DNA of 64,000 bases from Sindora glabra (lineage: Eukaryota; Streptophyta; Magnoliopsida; Fabales; Fabaceae). The position numbers were made by a program, and so were the translations under genes. The notes under the pieces are model-generated. The model was not told the origin of the DNA, did no database searches, and saw only the letters and a list, made by a program, of their open reading frames with translations. Below, one piece after another: positions 51,801 to 61,146 of this stretch. Every line of letters starts with the position of its first letter. Position 1 is the stretch's first letter. The stretch covers positions 28,585,150 through 28,649,149 of the forward strand of contig CM035233.1 of the NCBI GenBank assembly GCA_020226215.1, given 5' to 3'.

Positions 51801-52213
51801 TAATCCTGATTAGCCACTTAACGTTAGCATATAATGTCTTGGGTTTGATTTGAACTCGGGACACTGAGTTGGATGCCTCTGCATCCTTAAGAATAAGGGT
51901 GTCGGCGGTCGTGCACATGCTTTGATGATAGTAGTTGTATCAGTAATATGCATAGGAACGTCAGTGAAACTCGTCTGGATGCTGCTCTAAACAGGTCTTG
52001 CTCATCGCGCGAGCTCAACGTCAAATCATGCATCAATTAGACACGCTGAGCAATCTCATGCATGAATATTGCGGCGATAGGTCTCGCCTAGGAAGAACAG
52101 ACCAGACAGGCAGATTGCAAGATGTGGAATCCATCATCATCCCGCTGGTTCTGACTTTGGCAATTGGAGGTGTAGGCATCTTCTTATTCAGGGGTTTGAC
52201 ATCCCAGAAGTGA
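33805..52213 (+). CDS. TTM2: TTM1/TTM2-type triphosphate tunnel metalloenzyme (uridine-kinase-like + CYTH, tail-anchored)
   Basis: The coding exons are 33805-34144, 35100-35214, 41768-41963, 42083-42196, 42297-42470, 50278-50472, 50575-50697, 50762-50874, 50958-51081, 51421-51693 and 51995-52213. They total 1986 nt, in frame throughout, with GT-AG introns, giving 661 residues. Residues about 65-240 form a uridine-kinase-like P-loop domain: Walker A GPSGAGKT at 73-80, ITMDNYN at 96-102, VFIEGIYAL at 162-170. Residues about 256-420 form a CYTH (tunnel) domain. The position expected for its ExExK motif reads TYDIYLLP (280-287), and LRMRNRDGKY follows. Residues 500-532 look like a coiled coil, and 636-654 form a single C-terminal membrane segment followed by RGLTSQK. 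The Arabidopsis homologues TTM1 and TTM2 are pyrophosphatases tied to senescence and defence and anchored in the mitochondrial outer membrane. I infer the same class here but cannot separate TTM1 from TTM2. Introns 2 and 5 carry copia insertions. Confidence 0.95.
34145..35099 (+). other. TTM intron 1
   Basis: This is a 955-bp intron with donor G|GTAAGT and acceptor AAACAG. It splits the second Asp codon of NFDDPRLTD (phase 1). It contains a (TC)n run at about 34214-34230 and no transposon that I recognise. Confidence 0.85.
35336..35456 (+). repeat. 5' LTR of the young copia element
   Basis: The LTR is 121 bp, beginning TGTTAGTAAATAGG and ending CTCTTATTTAACA. It is identical at all 121 positions to the 3' LTR at 41517-41637. 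The 5-bp target duplication CATCT precedes it (35331-35335). The LTR is very short for a copia element. Confidence 0.97.
35457..35470 (+). other. Primer-binding site of the young copia element
   Basis: TGGTATCTAGAGCC follows the 5' LTR without a gap. The usual plant copia site complementary to initiator Met-tRNA is TGGTATCAGAGC, so this version carries a one-base insertion. The same altered site occurs in the older sibling at 42799. Confidence 0.85.
36006..37637 (+). pseudogene. copia gag, protease and pre-integrase region
   Basis: I prefer the ATG at 36006 (MDTSSDF); the frame is open from 35988. It contains a gag-type domain (UBN2-like, about 36100-36650), an Arg/Gly-rich stretch (36740-36810), a zinc knuckle CYHCQEQGHIKKFC (36841-36882), an aspartic-protease active site WVIDSGAIDH (about 37090) and a GAG-pre-integrase domain with an H/C finger (LHCRLGHPSLLSL ... 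CESCQFAK). A TAA at 37635-37637 ends the frame just before integrase, at a position where the polyprotein normally continues. Gag and protease themselves look intact. Confidence 0.9.
37638..38675 (+). pseudogene. copia integrase, interrupted by stops
   Basis: The frame resumes at VHSDIWGPCP and carries the three acidic catalytic positions (SDIWG; FRSDNTKEYF near 37840; GVAERKN near 37940). TAA at 37956-37958 follows ERKN, and TGA at 38016-38018 occurs where VFWADAV would be expected. The C-terminal GKY-like part reads FGCTCFVHDHRP ... LKCVFLGYSRTQKGYRC and runs into a Pro/Ser-rich linker. Homology to the sibling element in intron 5 continues to about 38675 and then stops abruptly at foreign DNA. 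All catalytic residues are present, but the protein cannot be made in one piece without readthrough. Confidence 0.88.
38676..39138 (+). other. Captured, host-gene-like open stretch inside copia pol
   Basis: The sequence is open in one frame from 38617 to 39138 and switches to a composition unlike copia. The stretch NDDHLLNGG...GAYGMHRGDRM and later GSYELAVDTNDHASGHE, KRESDHIRKKNF and KQSEPKQEDFENS is hydrophilic, Ser/Asp/Lys-rich and intron-free, like a fragment of a disordered plant protein. The sibling copia at 47640-47830 has ordinary pol sequence at this place. I infer capture of a spliced cellular transcript. I do not recognise the source gene. The left junction lies within a few bases of 38676, just after CACCACCCTTA; the right edge is near 39118-39140. 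Confidence 0.65.
39139..40069 (+). other. GC-rich foreign block with primer-site-like sequence and CCAGAGGG iterations
   Basis: This block is much more GC-rich than its surroundings. Near its start, TTTGGTATCAAAGCCCGG (about 39189) looks like an initiator-Met primer-binding site following an LTR end (CAGCACA). CCAGAGGG or one-base variants (CCGGAGGG, CTAGAGGG) recur at 39213, 39330, 39573, 39607, 39632, 39674, 39709, 39747 and 39960. Overlapping open frames on both strands have no family features. It is probably leader sequence of another LTR element, picked up together with the host-like segment. Copia homology resumes at about 40070 (PLPDGKQSIGCKWVF). Confidence 0.6.
40070..41509 (+). pseudogene. 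copia reverse transcriptase and RNase H
   Basis: RT begins at PDGKQSIGCKWVF and continues through ARLVAKGYA, LDVKNAFLHGDL and KQSPRAW to the catalytic YVDDIVITG (about 40553-40580). RNase H follows with FSDADWAGCPIDRRSTSGYC (about 41040), SSAESEYR and WCDNRAATHIASNPVFHERT, ending ADLFTKALPG and a TGA at 41507-41509. Two stops interrupt the first half: TAG at 40187-40189 where YAQTYGVDY would be expected, and TAA at 40406-40408 before SLYGLKQS. The frame 40421-41509 is otherwise intact, so the catalytic YVDD box and RNase H are preserved. Confidence 0.92.
41517..41637 (+). repeat. 3' LTR of the young copia element
   Basis: The 121-bp repeat is identical to the 5' LTR. A purine tract (GAGGGGGAG, to 41516) precedes it and the target duplication CATCT follows (41638-41642). 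Confidence 0.97.
41984..42005. repeat. (AC)n microsatellite in TTM intron 3
   Basis: A short ACACAC run with one interruption lies inside the 119-bp intron 3 (41964-42082). Confidence 0.9.
42657..42797 (+). repeat. 5' LTR of the old copia element
   Basis: Starting TATTAGTAGATG (the first G of TGTTAG has become A), it shares the GCCTAGATGAGTT block, the CCTATACATATTATAATATAAAT block and the GGAGTATGACTTCA block with the 3' LTR. It is 12 bases longer than the 3' LTR. Confidence 0.85.
43334..44320 (+). pseudogene. copia gag relic (old element)
   Basis: The start MAGGDSNSDAHS is followed by YDLLPIGGQITDRKLDLEG and RWKRAIWCYLD, closely parallel to gag of the young element (LPVGGKITERKLDIEG, TWKRAIEYYFD). 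A frameshift after PPIES ends the first frame at 43588. Later parts are readable in pieces with several stops. The zinc knuckle is broken: CYYYRKLGHIKSFSS has lost the second and fourth cysteines. Confidence 0.85.
44351..46165. repeat. 76-bp tandem duplication at the copia protease site, split by a solo LTR
   Basis: The active-site region occurs twice. The first copy (CATTACATGTCTTTCTGATA at 44351, then WIIDSSVIDHMM) is followed 76 bases later by a second copy starting CACTACATGTCTTT at 44427. That second copy is interrupted after TCTTT by solo LTR copy C and resumes at 46109 (CCCATAGCAATTTTAG, then WIIDSGTIDHMM). The young element has only one such copy. Confidence 0.75.
44441..46103 (-). 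mobile_element. Solo LTR, family X copy C, nested in the old copia
   Basis: The 1663-bp unit is in reverse orientation. On the plus strand it starts TGTAAGGAATTTGG and ends CACACACCAACA. The exact 5-bp duplication TCTTT flanks it (44436-44440 and 46104-46108). The sequence follows copies A and D throughout as reverse complement, including a TATA box at 44777-44785. It sits antisense to TTM within intron 5, so any residual LTR promoter would read against the gene. Confidence 0.9.
46104..49500 (+). pseudogene. copia pol relic (old element)
   Basis: The order of remnants matches the young element. Pre-integrase comes first (NCESCQYVKQHH, about 46590), then an integrase core with a VDDYLRVT stretch (about 46720), then a linker (47457-47678). 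RT follows, with YQLDVKNAFIHGDLLEEVY (about 48010-48080) and FLYGLKQSSQ. The region of the YVDD box is deleted or rearranged near 48270. RNase H pieces (SVISKFMNSLKTSHWD, CDNWVVTHIA) run up to the purine tract. Stops and frameshifts are dense. The linker between integrase and RT is ordinary copia sequence here, which shows that the capture in the young element is a derived change. Confidence 0.8.
48571..49240. repeat. 336-bp tandem duplication within copia RNase H
   Basis: The phrase TAAGTTTATGAACTCTTTAA starts at 48571 and again at 48907, and similarity continues for about 300 bases (ATGCACATCCTTAGATATCT, TGTAGGATCTTGTATGAAAA and so on). The period is a multiple of three (112 codons). The two copies differ by scattered substitutions. 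Confidence 0.85.
49501..49629 (+). repeat. 3' LTR of the old copia element
   Basis: The 129-bp LTR begins TGTTAGTAAGTAATTAG and ends TTCTTTGACA. It is followed by the target duplication TTTAC. Confidence 0.88.
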
Positions 52214-52460
52214 CCTGTAAGTAATCTCTTTCCGAATGAAGAAAGAAGTTTGTAAATACTCCAGTCTCCTAATTGTCATCCTTTATAAAGAGGTATCCCC
52301 TCTATCTACATGATTACCGTAGACCGTTCATCCTTGAGCCTTAGCTCTTGAGGGAATTGCTTGCTAGTAATTGTCAACCCTGACAGCAGGCCGATGAAAC
52401 AATTTTAACATTGGATGAGAATAAACTTTGGGTCTATCTATGTTCTCACGCCCATATTGC
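52214..52460 (+). terminator. TTM 3' UTR with candidate polyadenylation signal
   Basis: Downstream of the TGA at 52211-52213, AATAAA occurs at 52420-52425, with T/G-rich sequence farther on (TTTTGTTGTATG near 52490). A cleavage site about 20-30 bases after the signal would give a 3' UTR of roughly 230 bases. This is a prediction from motif and position only. Confidence 0.5.
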
Positions 52461-52499
52461 TTCAGTTGTGACAAGGCTATTAGATGAATTTTGTTGTAT

Positions 52500-54139
52500 G
52501 AACTTACTATAGTATGATCAGAAAATAGGGGGAAGAGAAGGAAAACAAAGAAATGAAAGGATAAAGTTGAAAATGGTTTTCGAAAATATTTTTTATTTTT
52601 TTATTTTTTTGAAAATGATTTCCATTTTTAGCTTTATATATATTAAATATAATTGATGGTTATTTAAATATAACTTATAGTTTCATCTTAAAATAATAAG
52701 TATAGGATGGTTGCTAATTTGAATAATTATGGTTCGTGATGAATTTGAATTCCTTCCCTTCTCTAGGAAATAGATAAGGTAAATTTGAAAAAATTGAAAC
52801 TATGGATTTCAGTAAAAAAAAAAAAAAGGATCCTAGAATAAAAATTACGTAAATTGATAGAAAATTAATAGAAGAAAATAAAGGGAATTCATATCTGATT
52901 GGTGATAGCTGTGGTGGTGGTACATGTGAAGGCAGCAATGTTAATGATGACAATTGTGGAGGTGGAAGCAATGGTGATAATCACAGTGATGGAGGTGAGA
53001 GTCCTTGAAAAATAGAAGTAGATAAAAATTTTTTATAATACATTTAAATAATTCGTAGAAATAAATATAGGTGAAATGTCTTTTTATTAATTTCTGAATT
53101 TTTAAAATAGGAGCTTCATTCTGTAAAAAGTTAAAATGGTAAATATCATGCAAGGACATTTTCTTATAAGTTTTTTGCATTTTAAGACCTCGTTTGACAT
53201 GGTGCGTGGGATCTAAAGAGTATAGAAAGGACTTGTTTGGAGATTTCAAGTCCTAAATTGTTAAAAGAAAAAAAAAATCTTTTACACATGCTATCTCGTA
53301 TGTGTCTTTCACATAGCACTTTTATAAAATTAAAATTAACTATTTTTTTATATTGTCACTCAGTACTTAAAAAAAATTATTTGATGTAGTATAGTATATT
53401 GTATTATTTTATACAATACTAATATTGTTGTTATTGTTATTCAATAATCCTTACCTAATATGGTTACCAAATGCACCCAAAATAACTTCTTACATTTTAT
53501 TTTAAGGTTTACATTAGGGAAAAAAATTAAAAATTCATCAAATTTTAATAGCTCGATGATTATAGACGAATCAAAACCACCTATTACAAAGAAAAAATTA
53601 TACAATGACGTTTGTTTCACTCTCCTTTCTATTAATCCTTTTATCATTTTGGTAAATACAAGGGGTTGAAGCCTAATTAAAGAATAAGAAGTCTGAGGAA
53701 AAAATTGGAAAAAAAATTAGATTAGTGTCGTTTGTTACAATTTATTATAACGAGATATTTTAAGCTCATTTTTTTATTTAAGTGTGCTCGCATATAAAAA
53801 TTTACCATGATATCCAAAAGGTAAAATGACACACTTCCAGTACGTTCAAAGAAGACTAAAAGCACTAAAAATAAAAATTTTTTTTGTCACATATTAAAAT
53901 TGAAGAATTTTTAATTTTATATAAATAAAAAATAAAAGACTAAAAATTTATAAGAATTAAAAGTGGAGAATTTTTAACTTTATAAAAATTAAATTATAAA
54001 TAAAATTAATAAGAATTTAGTTTTTTAGGGATTAAAATAAATTTTTAGTTAAAATAAAAATAAACAAAAACTTAGAAGCATAGAACCTTACATAGAATTG
54101 TATAATAGTCTCTTTCTTTCATCTTTTTCTTTTAAAAAA
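52500..54139. other. Intergenic sequence; one possible small MITE-like element
   Basis: No gene is visible. Around 52905-52995 there is an imperfect GGT/GAT-rich triplet stretch. The interval from about 53187 (CCTCGTTTGACATGGTGCG) to about 53480 (ATGGTTACCAAATGCACC) has imperfectly complementary ends and could be a small MITE-like insertion, but no target duplication is clear. The rest is AT-rich. Confidence 0.35.
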
Positions 54140-55690
54140 AAAATAATCTTGGATGAATTATTATTTGGAGACCAAATAATAACATGCTCTTTTTTAATAA
54201 TTTAATTGTTAATGAGACTTGATTTATCTATTTATTTTAAATTTTTTATTGATGTTATTGTTTGAATAATAATATATTACTATTAGAGATTAAACAGTAA
54301 CATATTATTATTTAATAATTTAGTAGTTAATTAGACTTGATTTATTCATTTATTTTAAATTTTTTGTTGATGTTACTATTTGAAGATGAAATAGTAATAT
54401 TCTATTTTTTGACAATTTGATCGTTAATGAGATTTGACTTATCTATTTATTCTATTTTTCTTTAGCAGTTTGGTTATTAACGAGACTTTATTTATCTATT
54501 TATTTTAAGTTTTTAGTTAATGTTATTATTTTGAAAACTAAATAACAAGATGATGTTATTTAGCAATTTGGTTGTTAATTAAATTTATCCATTTATTTTG
54601 AATTTTTAGTAGATGTTACTGTTTGGATATAAAATAGTAATATACTTTTCTTTAGCAGTTTGGTGGTTAATGAAAATTGATTTATTCATTTATTTTGAAT
54701 TTTTTTTGTTAATGTTATTATTTTAAAACTAAACAATAACATGTTATTAATCAGAGATCAAAAGTAATATATTATTATTTAGCAATTTAGTTGTTAATCA
54801 AATTTGATTTATCCATTTATTTTAAAATTTTAATCGATGTTATTATTTGGATATAAAATAGTAATATATTACTGTTTAAAGACCAAATAGTAATATGTTG
54901 TTATTCGACAATTTGATTATTAACTAAATTTGATTTATTCATTTATTTTAAGTTTTTCATTTATGTTACTATTTAGATGCGAAACAATAACATTCTCTAC
55001 TTTAACAGTTTGATTATTAATAAGACTTGATTTATCTATTTATTTTAAATTTTTAGTTTGTTTTGAAACTAAACAATAACATATTACTATCTGGAGATCA
55101 AATAGTAATATGTTATTATTTGATAATTTAGTTATTAATTAAACTTGATTTATCCATTTATTTGGAGTTTTTAGTCAATGTTACTGTTAAGAGACGAAAC
55201 AGTAACATGTTACTATCTGGATATCAAATAGTAACATGCTATTATTTGACAATTTGATTGTTAATTAGATTTGATTTGTTTATTTATTTTAAATTTTTTA
55301 TCGATGTTACTTTTTGGAGATGCAATAGTAACATATTATTTGATAATTTGATTGTTAATTAGATTTAATTTATTTATTTTTTTGAGTTTTTTTGTTAATA
55401 TTACTATTTGGAAGCAAAACAGTAACATACTATTTTTTGTAGTTTGGTTGTTAATGAAACTTGATTTATTCTTTTATTTAGTGTTTTAGTTGATGTTATT
55501 GTTTAGATACGAAATAATAAGATATTACTATTTGGATAGTATCATATTATTATCTGGAGATCAAACTATAATATACTGTTATTAGACAATTTGATTGTTA
55601 ATGAGACTTAATTTATTCATTTATTTTTAATTTTTGATTGATATTATTGTTTGAAGATAAAGTAGTAATGTGTTGTTGTTTGGAGACTTA
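54140..55690. repeat. Degenerate tandem array, about 13 AT-rich units of roughly 100-130 bp
   Basis: A recurring phrase (A/G)ACTTGATTTAT(C/T)(C/T)ATTTATTTTAA appears about every 100-130 bases, for example near 54221, 54339, 54436, 54678, 54806, 54931, 55029, 55147, 55272, 55462 and 55610. Each is followed by a GATGTTACTATTTGGAGA-like segment and by AATAGTAACAT-type stretches. Units differ in length and sequence. Some contain a palindrome such as AGTAACATGTTACT (near 55201). The array ends just before the Athila-like 3' LTR. Confidence 0.75.
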
Positions 55691-55744
55691 CAGGCACGCT
55701 ACAATGCACCAAAATTAATTAAAAATTAGTTATAAAAATAATAA

Positions 55745-57346
55745 TGCAATATAATGGTACAATCAGGTCATACCTTCGATGATCCCTTGATTTTATCTTT
55801 TTTAAATGTGTTTCTAATAATATTCACACAATTGTTAAATTATTTACCCAATAAAAATAGAAGAAAAGATGCACACAGAATATAAATGTAGAAAATAGAA
55901 TGTTGTAATAGAAATAAAATTAGAAATAGTGCTATATGTTGTATGTATGCATAAATTATGCAAAATAGAATGCAAAATTAGAGGGGGTTTGAATTTAAAA
56001 TAGGAAGATATTAACAGCAAAAGATTAATAATGAAATCAATAAAACAATAGCAACAAAAATGAGAATACCAATGAACAAAGATAGTCGATCCAAGAAATT
56101 CAAGGTTTCTTCAGAGGATTAATCATAAATTACTATAAATTGGATTTTGCAATTGATTATTCAGCCTTGAATTATTCGGAATCCCTACAATAATTCATGA
56201 ACTCTAAGCTAGATAATCATCTAAGATTTAATTGATTAAGATTAGTAAAGTCAGATAATCACTATAACTCCTAAGTTAGATCAAAACTAATTTGAAGATA
56301 GAATTCAATCAAATTAAATGAATTAATTCAAAATCCTAAACCATCGATTCATCCCCTTTTCTCTCATGAAAAATTTTGATTAACCAACCAAAATTCACTA
56401 TCAATTCAAATTTGGAACACAACTTATAGAATTGAACAAAGATTATATCAAATCAACATCCAAATCAAGTAGATTATGCAAGTTAAAGGAGATAGATGAG
56501 GGAAAAGGAAAATTAATTACAATTATCACCATACAAATCAAGATTTCATAATCCTAGGGGAGAAGAGCCTCAAATTTCCTTGAATCAACTCAGAGAATTA
56601 GCCTTTCATTAGAGAGAAAAACCCAAGAAAGATAGAAAACTATCAAGCTGTCTATCTTCTCTCTCCCTCTTTTCACGTTCTGATTCTATTTATTTACAAC
56701 CCTAGAAGCATAATTAGGATGGGACCTAAACTATAAACTTGTAGCCTAATATCTTAGGAAGCTACCCATAAAATTTCAGCCTAATTAGACATTCTTGGCT
56801 CAAGTTATAGCCAAAATACTACATACGGTTCAATCCAGTTCGAGTTGAAGTAATGAGCCATCAATTTGTCTTCTTTGGCCTTCAAAACGACTTAGTTTCT
56901 CCAAAAGGCCTTGTGAATGATTAGATATGGATTTTAGGGAATAATTGGATTTGGTCTTACATCAATTAGACACTTGGAGCTCAAGATATGAATTAATCAT
57001 TGCAATTGGGTCGGGTCTAGACTTGGGCAGCAACTCTACTTTGACTTTAAGCTAATTTTTGACCTCCAAGATGGTAGAACTGGGTTCTCTGGTCAGCATG
57101 AAAATTGTATCTATTTTTCTTAGCTTCCCAATGGTGTATAGATCGTCCAAATCCAACATCTGAAGCTCAAGTTATGATCAAAATACTGAAACAATATAAA
57201 AAATCCAACATTAAGCTCGAAATTCAATTAAGTCCAAATTAATACAATTAGTCTCATATTAATATAAAATTGATCCAATTAAGTATCATCACCTCCTAAG
57301 GGACCTAAATATGAGAAAAAATATTAATAGAATATTGTTCACATCA
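55745..57346 (-). repeat. 3' LTR of the Athila-like element
   Basis: On the minus strand the LTR starts TGATGTGAACAATATTC at 57346 and ends ...CATTATATTGCA at 55745 (1602 bp). A purine-rich tract (AAGTGTGGAGGAATT on the minus strand) lies immediately upstream of its start, as expected for plus-strand priming. It matches the solo LTR at 12439-14070 in length and at both ends. Confidence 0.82.
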
Positions 57347-58890
57347 AATTCCTCCACACTTATTCCTTGCACGTCCTTAGGCAAGATAAAAAATTATTTA
57401 AAACCAAACAACAAAAGACTTTCCAACAACTTCAATTTCACAAATCCATAAGCAAGAACTAACTAAAGGTAGAAAGAAACATAACACATCAAGAAGAAAA
57501 ATCTTGACAAACTTAAAACTAACAAACATAATAATTTCATTCAAAAAGAGTAGATTGAATTGGTAGATTTCTTACAAAATTCACTCTCCATCTCTCAAGT
57601 GTTTAGGCTAAAGTGTTTCACTCAAGTTCATTCTATGAAATTTTCTACCATAAGCTTGCTAATCATCTAATCTCCACTACTCAAATCACATGCACAACAC
57701 AAATCAAAAGGACTTTATTCAAGGTTGTAATGGGGCTAGGAAATAGGGAAAGAAAAATAAGGATGAAAGAAGGTTAGAAACTAAAGAAATCAATAAAGCA
57801 CAATTAAAAACATATGGGCAAATCATAAAGAATTACAATTTAACATATCAATCCAAATTTAAATTCAATTTCAAATACTCATCAACTTCTTTATTTATTA
57901 TTTCTTTTCTTTTCTCTTTTTTTTCTTTTTCCTTTTTGCCTTATTTTCTTTTTTTTTACTTTGATTGAATTTTTTTTTCAACCAACCTTTGATGATGATA
58001 ACTTTCCAAAAGACATAAAGTCACACACCTTCACACTTATTCAAGAGTCCATCTCATAAAATTTCACATGCTCTACTAATTCCTAAGGTTAGGTAAAGAT
58101 AATTATTATTTTTTTTTGAAAAAATATACTCATGGGTTAATTAACAAAGAAAAGGTAATAAAAGCTCAAAGGTTATATGGCTCTAGTTTAAAAGAAAGAA
58201 ATAATACCTTAATTATATTTGTGTATGCATGTGTAAAATGTAATCTCAAAAAGATTCAAAGCAAGTTCTAGAGAAACAAATCATGGAAGAACATTAAACA
58301 AGAAGGAAATACAATATCAAAGTATAAATTTTCAACAAAAGGCTCAAAATCTCACAAGGTGGGTCATACTACTAATTTCAATCTACCAATTCAAAATCCA
58401 CTACTACATCAATCAATTTCAAGAAGTAAAATAATTTATTCAATGATGTTATGAATCCTATTTAACTTCAATTGAATCCTACTTATGAATGTACAAAATC
58501 TCCATTAATGAAAAGCAATTAAAAAAGATTCAAAGTGACTCAAAATCAAGTGAAAAACATATTTTTTTTAAAATAGCATAATTAAAAATAGAAATAGCAA
58601 AAATAGTAACAACAAAAATAAAACTAAAAATAGAAAAATAGTAACAAAATAGTTTTGAAATAGTAACAACAAAACAAAAATAGTAGAAACAGCAACATAA
58701 AAATAGCAAAAAAAGAAATAGAAACATAAAGTTTCCTTCACACTTAAATTTTACATTGTCCTCAATGTAAAATACATTAATATCATCAAGAATAATCATC
58801 AAGAAAGATAGAGGATATGTAAATAAAAGAAAAAAGGTAAGAGAAATAAATCCAAAGTAGCTTAAGTTGCCTCTCAAGAAGCTGCCCTTA
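57347..58890 (-). other. Noncoding spacer between pol and 3' LTR of the Athila-like element
   Basis: Athila elements often carry an env-like frame here, but I see none. A 115-codon minus-strand frame (58530-58877) is a by-product of an A-rich simple repeat (AAAATAG-like, about 58565-58730) that translates into hydrophobic residues. Two pyrimidine-rich blocks lie at 57895-57975. Confidence 0.5.
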
Positions 58891-58899
58891 TTTAATGTC

Positions 58900-60230
58900 T
58901 TTGGCTAGACATAAAATCCTCCATCATTCTTCATAGATTAAGGTTGCTAGCTTCAATTCTTCCACTGCCACTTGATCTTGAACTCTTTCATGAAAGAACT
59001 TAAGCTTATGGCCATTCACCTTGAACAATTTGATAGATGTCATGTCTTTAACTTCAACTGCACCATAGGGAAAAACATTAGTAACAACAAATAATCCATC
59101 TTAACGGGAGCGGAGTTTGCTAGGCATAAATTTAAGCCTTAAATTAAACAATAAAACCTTTTGGCCAATTTCAAAATTTTTTCTAAGAATGGACTTGTTA
59201 TGGAATGCCTTTGTTTTCTCTTTGTAAAGCTTAGAATTCTCATAAGCTTCAAGTCTAATCTCCTCTAATTCTTGCAATTGTAATTTTCTTTCCTCTTCAC
59301 ATGCTTTCAAATTTGTGTTGCATCTTTTTATAGCCTAAAATGCTCTATGCTCCAACTCAACCGGAAGGTGACAAGCTTTCTAAAAAATAATTTGATAAGG
59401 AGACATCTCAATAGAAGTTTTTTATACGGTCCTATAGGCCTAAAGTGCATAATCCAATCTAAGACTCCAATCTTTTCTATTAGGCTTCATAGTTTTCTCC
59501 AAAATTAACTTCATTTCTTTATTGAAAATTTCTGCTTGTCCATTTGTTTAAGGATGGTATGATGTGGAAATTATATGAAAAATCCCATATTTCTTCAACA
59601 ATGCCTCAAGTGTTTTATTGCAAAAATAAGTCCCTTGATTACTAATCAAAGTACGTGGAATGCTAAACCTACTGAAAATGTGAGATCTAACAAAATACAC
59701 AATAACTTTAGAATCATCAGTTTTTGTAGTTTTAGCTTTCACCCATTTAGAAATATAATAAAAAACAAGAAGAATGTAAATAAAGTTAAAAGATAAGGGA
59801 AAAGGACCCATAAAATCAATGCCCCATATATAAAAAACTTCACAAAAAAGGATAGGAGATTGAGGCATCTCATGTCTATAAGTTAAATTTCCTATCTTTT
59901 GACATTGTTCACAATTTTTACAAAACATGTAAGCATCATGGAACAAAGTAGGCCAATAGAAACCATAATCTAACACCTTTCTTACTGTTCTCTTAGGTCC
60001 AAAGTGACCTTCACAAGCATGAGCATGACAAAATGCAAGTATGGAATGAAACTCATAATCATGTACACATTTCCTAATTATTTGATCAGCACAAAATCTC
60101 CACAAATAAGAATCATCCCACACATAATACTTGGCTTCACTCTTTAACTTATTAATTTGAGCTTTATTGTAATATGCAGGTAACTCATTACTAACCAAAT
60201 AATTCACTAAATCAACATACTAAGGATCTT
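58900..60230 (-). pseudogene. Athila-like integrase
   Basis: The main frame, 60207 down to 59548, holds the HHCC finger (HAHACEGHFGPKRTVRK ... CKNCEQCQK) and the catalytic core starting WGIDFMGPFP. The second catalytic Asp is replaced by Asn: the motif reads TLISNQGTYF where SDxG is usual. A TAA after STSYHP (at 59548) interrupts the core where Gln is expected. Farther on, 59310-59101 encodes the C-terminal tail LQELEEIRLEAYENSKLY and KFMPSKLRSR, ending at a stop where Trp would be expected. The enzyme is almost surely inactive. Confidence 0.85.
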
Positions 60231-61146
60231 TACCTAGTAGTTGAAAAAGCTATTTTTCTAGGAAGGTGTCATGGATGGGAAGAGTGTCTACATCTCTTGA
60301 AATTCTGCTCAAATGGCCAAGCACCAAATTTTCAGCACCATTTCTATCACTAATCTCAATATCAAACTCTTACGAAAGTAATATCCATCTAATCAAACGG
60401 GGTTTTGCCTTCAGTTACCTTAAAAGGAATTTCAAGGCTGCATGATAAGAAAATGCAATCACTTTAGAACTAAATAAATATGATCTAAACTTATCTAAAG
60501 TAAAAATAATGGCTAAAAGTTCTTTTTTGATTGTGGTGTAATTTGCTTAGGTAGCATCCAAAGTCCTTGAAGTATAGTAAATTACATGAGGTTGTTTGCC
60601 CACTTTTTGTGCAAGAACAGCTCCAATTGCATAGTTGGAAGCATTACACATCAACTCAAAAGGTGAATCCCAAGATAGTGGCTGAATGATGGGAGTAGTG
60701 GTAAGAGCTTGCTTCAACTTATCAAAAGCTTCCTTGCTATGTTGATCAAAATTGAATTTTGTTTCTTTTTGGAGTAAGTTGGACAATGGAAAAGCTATCT
60801 TGCTGAAATCTCTAATGAATATTCTATAGAAATCTACATGACCAAGAAAAGAACGCATTTCTTGCACACAAATGGAGTAAGGTAAAGTAGAAATCACATC
60901 AATCTTAGCAGGATCTACTTCAATGCATTTGTTACTCACTATATATCCTAGAACTATGCTATGCTCTACCATGAAATGACGTTTTTCAAAATTCAGTACA
61001 AGATTTGTCTCAATGCATTTATCCAGCACCTTAGAAAGGTTATGCAAGCATGCATCAAAGGAAGAGCCATAAATAAGAAAATCATCCATGAAGACTTCAA
61101 TGCAATCTTCAAAAAATTCAAAAAAAATGCTTACCATACACCTTTG
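60231..61146 (-). pseudogene. Athila-like reverse transcriptase (second half) and RNase H
   Basis: The frame from 61137 to 60547 starts just after the nested LTR and contains the RT catalytic stretch EVFMDDFLIYG (F-M-D-D), then the connection region (MRSFLGHVDFYRIFIRDFSK). RNase H follows with MCNASNYAIGAVLAQK, where the first catalytic Asp of the usual CDAS is Asn (CNAS). The segment left of 60547 continues with remnants of YTTIKKELLAIIFTLDKF and a stop-interrupted tail. It joins the RT first half at 62725-62960 across copy D. Confidence 0.85.

Noticed and set aside
53187..53480. Possible MITE with imperfectly complementary ends
   Set aside because: The terminal similarity is weak and no target duplication was found, so I mention it only within the spacer entry.
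58530..58877. 115-codon hydrophobic minus-strand frame that could be an env-like membrane protein of the Athila-like element
   Set aside because: It arises from an A-rich simple repeat (AAAATAG-like) that translates into Phe/Leu/Ile runs; no signal peptide, cysteine pattern or spaced membrane segments are credible.
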